A stretch of DNA of 64,000 nt from Thermoplasmata archaeon (GTDB lineage: Archaea > Thermoplasmatota > Thermoplasmata > Halarchaeoplasmatales > Halarchaeoplasmataceae), in NCBI GenBank assembly GCA_003552585.1, contig PUNK01000013.1:62001-126000 (forward strand). The letters run 5' to 3'. The position numbers were made by a program, and so were the translations under genes. The notes below the pieces were generated by a model. That model did no database searches. It had not been told where the DNA came from and worked only from the letters and a program-made list of their open reading frames with translations. Shown in pieces: positions 60,281-64,000 of this stretch. Within the stretch, counting starts at the first letter, position 1; each line of letters begins with the position of its first letter.

Positions 60281-61558
60281 CTATAATACATCTTCTTCAG
60301 CTATAAATTCTGGTTCCTCTACAGTCGCATATATGAACAGAACACCTAATAAACCAACTACAAGGGCAACGAAAAAAGGTTGCCTCAGACCAGCTAGATC
60401 AGCTATCACACCACTTAAAAATGATCCACTAGCGAAGGCCAGATTTTGAGCGAAGTTGTACACACCCATCCCCTTGCCTCTGTGTCTAGTCGGGGTCAAA
60501 GAGGTGACAAAGGCTGTGAATGAAGGTTCAGCCATAGACCTTCCTAAGGTATAAAATGCTACAGCACCCAGTATGAATAGGTATCCCATGGATAAGCCGA
60601 TGACTCCAGCGAATATCGCTGATACAATACCCCCTGAAACTATCAGGATCTTTCTGCCGATCCGATCCGAGAGGCTGCCAGAAGGGAACATGAACGTCAT
60701 CTGCACGATACCTATCAAGGTGAATATGCCGGCTATCTGGATCTCAGAAAGGAGGAGTATTTCATCGCCGAAAAGTGAGAGCATCGGCCATACCATCGCT
60801 AGGCCGAAAAATACGGTGAATGAACCGATGGTCAATCCGAGGAAAATCTTTGGAAAAGGAGTTATCTTTTTAAACTTGAATTTCAGAAAGGCGAGGGGAT
60901 CACTCCCTTTTGAAACTGCATCGCCCAGTTTTTTGCTACCCTCATATGACTCTTCGATACCGGTGTAGAGCAGTATGCCACTCATCGCAGCTAAGGCAGA
61001 GGTAAAAAAGAATGGGACTGAAAGGGTGTAATAACTTGCGATCACCCCGCCCAGCAAGGGACCGAAAGCGTTCCCGCTGGCGAAGGACATGGAATAAAGA
61101 CCCATAGCCTTTCCCCTATCCTCTTCCTTCACTATGTCCCCTACATAGGCCATCGCTACTGGCCAGACTAGCCCTGAAGCAGCTCCTTGCCCGGCCCGAT
61201 ATATGAATAGTTCCGGCAGTGTTCGAGCTGCTCCAAAAAGGAACATGACCACCATGTACATGAACATCCCCCCGACCATTATGGGTTTTCTACCGTACAT
61301 ATCAGCCAACTTTCCACCCAATGGGGCCGTGAAGATCTTGACGATCGAGAAGATTCCGAGCATGAGTCCGATGTGTGTCTTTGTAGCCCCAAAATCTCTA
61401 GCATAGATGGGAAGAAAGGGCATGATAAGACCGAAGCCTATCATGCTCACGAAAACTGCAAAGAACAATATCGGTAATTGCTTGTACTCTAGTACGATCT
61501 TCAGATCCGAATGTATGCTCTTGATACCAAATGATTCGTCATGCTCCGAATTGGTCAT
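60281..61558 (-). CDS. MFS transporter
   Basis: MIGFGLIMPFLPIYARDFGATKTHIGLMLGIFSIVKIFTAPLGGKLADMYGRKPIMVGG. Confidence 0.93.
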   Translation of the reverse strand: MTNSEHDESFGIKSIHSDLKIVLEYKQLPILFFAVFVSMIGFGLIMPFLPIYARDFGATKTHIGLMLGIFSIVKIFTAPLGGKLADMYGRKPIMVGGMFMYMVVMFLFGAARTLPELFIYRAGQGAASGLVWPVAMAYVGDIVKEEDRGKAMGLYSMSFASGNAFGPLLGGVIASYYTLSVPFFFTSALAAMSGILLYTGIEESYEGSKKLGDAVSKGSDPLAFLKFKFKKITPFPKIFLGLTIGSFTVFFGLAMVWPMLSLFGDEILLLSEIQIAGIFTLIGIVQMTFMFPSGSLSDRIGRKILIVSGGIVSAIFAGVIGLSMGYLFILGAVAFYTLGRSMAEPSFTAFVTSLTPTRHRGKGMGVYNFAQNLAFASGSFLSGVIADLAGLRQPFFVALVVGLLGVLFIYATVEEPEFIAEEDVL

Positions 61559-61891
61559 TTTAGAAACAAGATTAGATCGATCGATTTAAACATTTGCATG
61601 AAGGCACAAGTGTATTTGATTACGGTCTTTTCACAAATAAACGGGGATCGAAATGAATAGTGTGGTAGATGCAGTAGTGAATGTAGGACTGCATAAACAA
61701 TCGGTTATCTAAAATATATCTTTATCTGATTACCACCATCCATAGTGATTGTTATTAGAGATCCGTCTTCCTTTCTTCATCAAAAAGAAGTCAGCCTTGT
61801 CCTTCTAGGATCAAAATGTTATGATTCCGGAACATCTGATCCTTCTTCGATCTGCTTGAGAACAAGTCCCTTCTATTCCAGTAATCTATGG

Positions 61892-62272
61892 TCAGTCTGC
61901 CTGTGTTGACATATCCTCTTGGGAGTAAGTTTTTCCGCAGTTATCACACTCAACCTCTCCCCGCTCCTTATCGCTTTCAGTGAAGGTGAAAACATCTTCA
62001 CATCCGATGCATCTACCACTGAAGAGGGGATCTTCATAGTTTTCTGGATCCAACTTTAACTCCATGTCCAAAGTATATATGAGCCATATCCAGTATGCGT
62101 CTTCGTTGTTGCTGTCTGCGAAGGTTTCGATTATCTCCATAGTGGTCTTTCCAGTATCTTTCTTTTCCTTTTCAATACTACTGACGATCTCCACCTTCTT
62201 TTTTTTATACCCTTTATCAGCCATCTTGAACAGAAAATTTCCTGCAAATTTTTTTATCCTACTTTTTCCCAT
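61892..62272 (-). CDS. Hypothetical protein with C-terminal zinc ribbon
   Basis: CIGCEDVFTFTESDKERGEVECDNCGKTYSQEDMSTQAD (CxxC...CxxC). Confidence 0.7.
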   Translation of the reverse strand: MGKSRIKKFAGNFLFKMADKGYKKKKVEIVSSIEKEKKDTGKTTMEIIETFADSNNEDAYWIWLIYTLDMELKLDPENYEDPLFSGRCIGCEDVFTFTESDKERGEVECDNCGKTYSQEDMSTQAD

Positions 62273-62435
62273 TTCACCACATCCATTATGAGAATCGTCT
62301 TCTTGGATATAAATGTATCTATAAATTTTAGACTAAAAATATAGGCAGAAAGCTCCTCCTAAATACAAAGATTAAAAAAGGTCGTCCAAAGTATATCCAA
62401 ACAGGATTTTGAAGTGAGTATCTAGAAAGTTTTTA

Positions 62436-62660
62436 TCACCTATACACGTCCAAGAGCCTGTCGTATCTTTCTACGAACTCATCTGCATCCATATAGAAAG
62501 CCTTTCTGATTTCATCCATACCCTTCTCTTGTTCTATCCGGTTCACCATACCGCACCCGATCCGGTAGGTGAATCTTTTTTTACCGAAAGCTCTGTTCAT
62601 GTACTCTTCGAGGGACCAGTTTTCTGATCTAGTTAGGTCTTCACGGAGTTCGTCATGATC
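62436..62660 (-). pseudogene. Gene remnant (C-terminal fragment of an unidentified protein)
   Basis: Minus-strand frame HDELREDLTRSENWSLEEYMNRAFGKKRFTYRIGCGMVNRIEQEKGMDEIRKAFYMDADEFVERYDRLLDVYR*, bounded upstream by an in-frame TAA with no start codon at the expected position. Confidence 0.5.
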
Positions 62661-62945
62661 TTAGATGGTATCGTCTATTTATTTTTGTAAAGATTTTTAC
62701 TTAAATTTCGCTCCTGATTTATATCTACTTGAAGGACCACCACCTGTCTTTTCGATCACCTTCAATTTTTATAATCTTCAAAAAAAATTCTGAAACATAT
62801 GATTTACCTGCTGTATTTGATAATGAGAAGGGGATGAGGAAGAGGCCTTCAATTACCGGAAGAAACCAAACTCGATATGGAAGAAAGTACATCATATGGA
62901 ATCTATGTAAAATAATAAAAAAAGAAAAGGTTTCAAGTTAGTTAA

Positions 62946-64000
62946 TCAGCCTTCTGGAGGTGGAGGAGGTACTTCTCCAGAATATTCTTCCTCTGGTGAT
63001 GTAGGCTCTTCTCCGATACTGATCTCTTCCTCTGGTGGTGGGGCCTGCTGCTGTGAAGGTGGTTGTTGTCCAGGTGGTCTATGTTGCTGTTGTGGAGGTT
63101 GTTCTCCATCTTTGTCTTTACCGCCGAGTAACTTCACTATCACCACTATTATTATGATTATGATGATTATTGGTATTATTATAGCTATAGCGATGCAGAT
63201 CATACCTCTCTCAAATAAATCATCTAGAATACCCTCAACATCTACTTCTTCGAAGTTAGCTGTTATCTCTTTATCCTCGTCCATCTCGAAAACTATCTCC
63301 AAGTCGTATTCGTCCAGTTCATCTGTTAACGTGTCAGGTAGGTCCCAATTTTCAAAGTTTTCCTCGTCATCCTCGTCTATATATAAAGTCACCTCTGTTC
63401 CTTCTTCCAGAGTTAAAACCCATATATCTTCCACCTCGTCTTCATAGATATCTATTGCCTCGGGATCGAGATCATAATATACCGTCCCCGGTCCTTCGAT
63501 AGTTAACGTAAGTTCGTATGTTTCTACAACTACATCTTCTTGGAAGATCGCTGTTATCTCTTTGTCTTCGTCCATCGTTATAATGATCGATTCACCTGTT
63601 TCATCTGTTCCCTGCCATTCATCGAATTCCCAACCTTCAGCAGGATCCGCTTCTAGAGTTAAATCAGTCCCATCTAAGTAGGTATCTGTATCTCCATCAG
63701 CGAATTCAGTGCCGTCTACTTCTACCGTGCCTTTACCTTCGATATTTATCTCTAGTTCATAGGTTATCTGGTCTGTATCGAAAACAGCAGTTATTTCCTT
63801 TTCATCGTCCATTGTTACGGTTGTTGGGTTATCTTCTCCTGTGTAATCACCTGTCCATTCTTTAAAGAACCATTGAGTATCAGCTATCGCCTCAAGTTCT
63901 ACTTCCGTTCCGTGTTCGTAAACTCCTTGATATGGCCAACTTGTTATTTCCTGACCATCGACCTCTATCGAACCCTCTCCGGTTGGTTCATCTATGTTTA
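62946..64000 (-). CDS. Acidic surface protein with InlB/'bacterial repeat' domains, C-terminal TM and Pro/Gln-rich cytoplasmic tail; truncated by window edge
   Basis: Frame stays open from 63812 to 64000 (...GEGSIEVDGQEITSWPYQGVYEHGTEVELEA...FFKEWTGDYTGEDNPTTVTMDDEKEITAVF); repeats of ITAVF...GKGTVEVDG...GWEFDEWQG...MDEDKEITA; TM IIIPIIIIIIIIVVIVKLL. Confidence 0.88.
   Translation of the reverse strand, partial: NIDEPTGEGSIEVDGQEITSWPYQGVYEHGTEVELEAIADTQWFFKEWTGDYTGEDNPTTVTMDDEKEITAVFDTDQITYELEINIEGKGTVEVDGTEFADGDTDTYLDGTDLTLEADPAEGWEFDEWQGTDETGESIIITMDEDKEITAIFQEDVVVETYELTLTIEGPGTVYYDLDPEAIDIYEDEVEDIWVLTLEEGTEVTLYIDEDDEENFENWDLPDTLTDELDEYDLEIVFEMDEDKEITANFEEVDVEGILDDLFERGMICIAIAIIIPIIIIIIIIVVIVKLLGGKDKDGEQPPQQQHRPPGQQPPSQQQAPPPEEEISIGEEPTSPEEEYSGEVPPPPPEG

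Noticed and set aside
60084-60449. 121-aa plus-strand ORF across the IS605-like hairpin
   Set aside because: Overlaps the SagB-like gene end and is antisense to the MFS gene; only its central part is of interest as a possible TnpB C-terminal relic
61662-61687. ATGCAGT...ACTGCAT 7-bp inverted repeat
   Set aside because: Short stem with a 12-nt loop in AT-rich sequence; expected by chance at this scale
61791-61889. Minus-strand 33-codon frame IDYWNRRDLFSSRSKKDQMFRNHNILILEGQG
   Set aside because: Looks somewhat protein-like, possibly a gene fragment, but too short and without start or recognisable family
62729-62941. 70-aa plus-strand ORF
   Set aside because: No recognisable motif or convincing SD; AT-rich and basic; probably spurious

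Overview
This 64 kb window is a densely coded archaeal chromosomal segment. Gene content (archaeal SepF, mevalonate kinase, group 3b-type NiFe hydrogenase, POR/IOR, BRE/TATA-like promoters) suggests an anaerobic, fermentative, Thermoplasmata-like euryarchaeon; the taxonomy is inference. The core is ordinary metabolism: a porGDAB-like operon followed by iorAB, a four-gene NiFe hydrogenase in hydBGDA order, pyruvate kinase, an AOR-family oxidoreductase, a second single-chain bacterial-type NifJ, MsrA/MsrB, photolyase and several transporters. There are four tRNA genes, one with a 21-nt intron. The accessory part holds giant cell-surface proteins: a 1945-aa PKD/Ig-like protein, a 1109-aa SdrD-like repeat protein, and a repeat protein running off the right edge. 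The observations most worth a second look are: (1) an orphan IS200/IS605 right-end / omegaRNA-like hairpin with no TnpB; (2) uppS with no canonical start codon but a well-placed SD upstream of an ATC; (3) a candidate C/D box sRNA; (4) a candidate C-rich (anti-SD-like) small RNA; (5) the cysteine-containing SdrD-like surface repeat protein. No CRISPR array, intact transposon or convincing new defence island was found.
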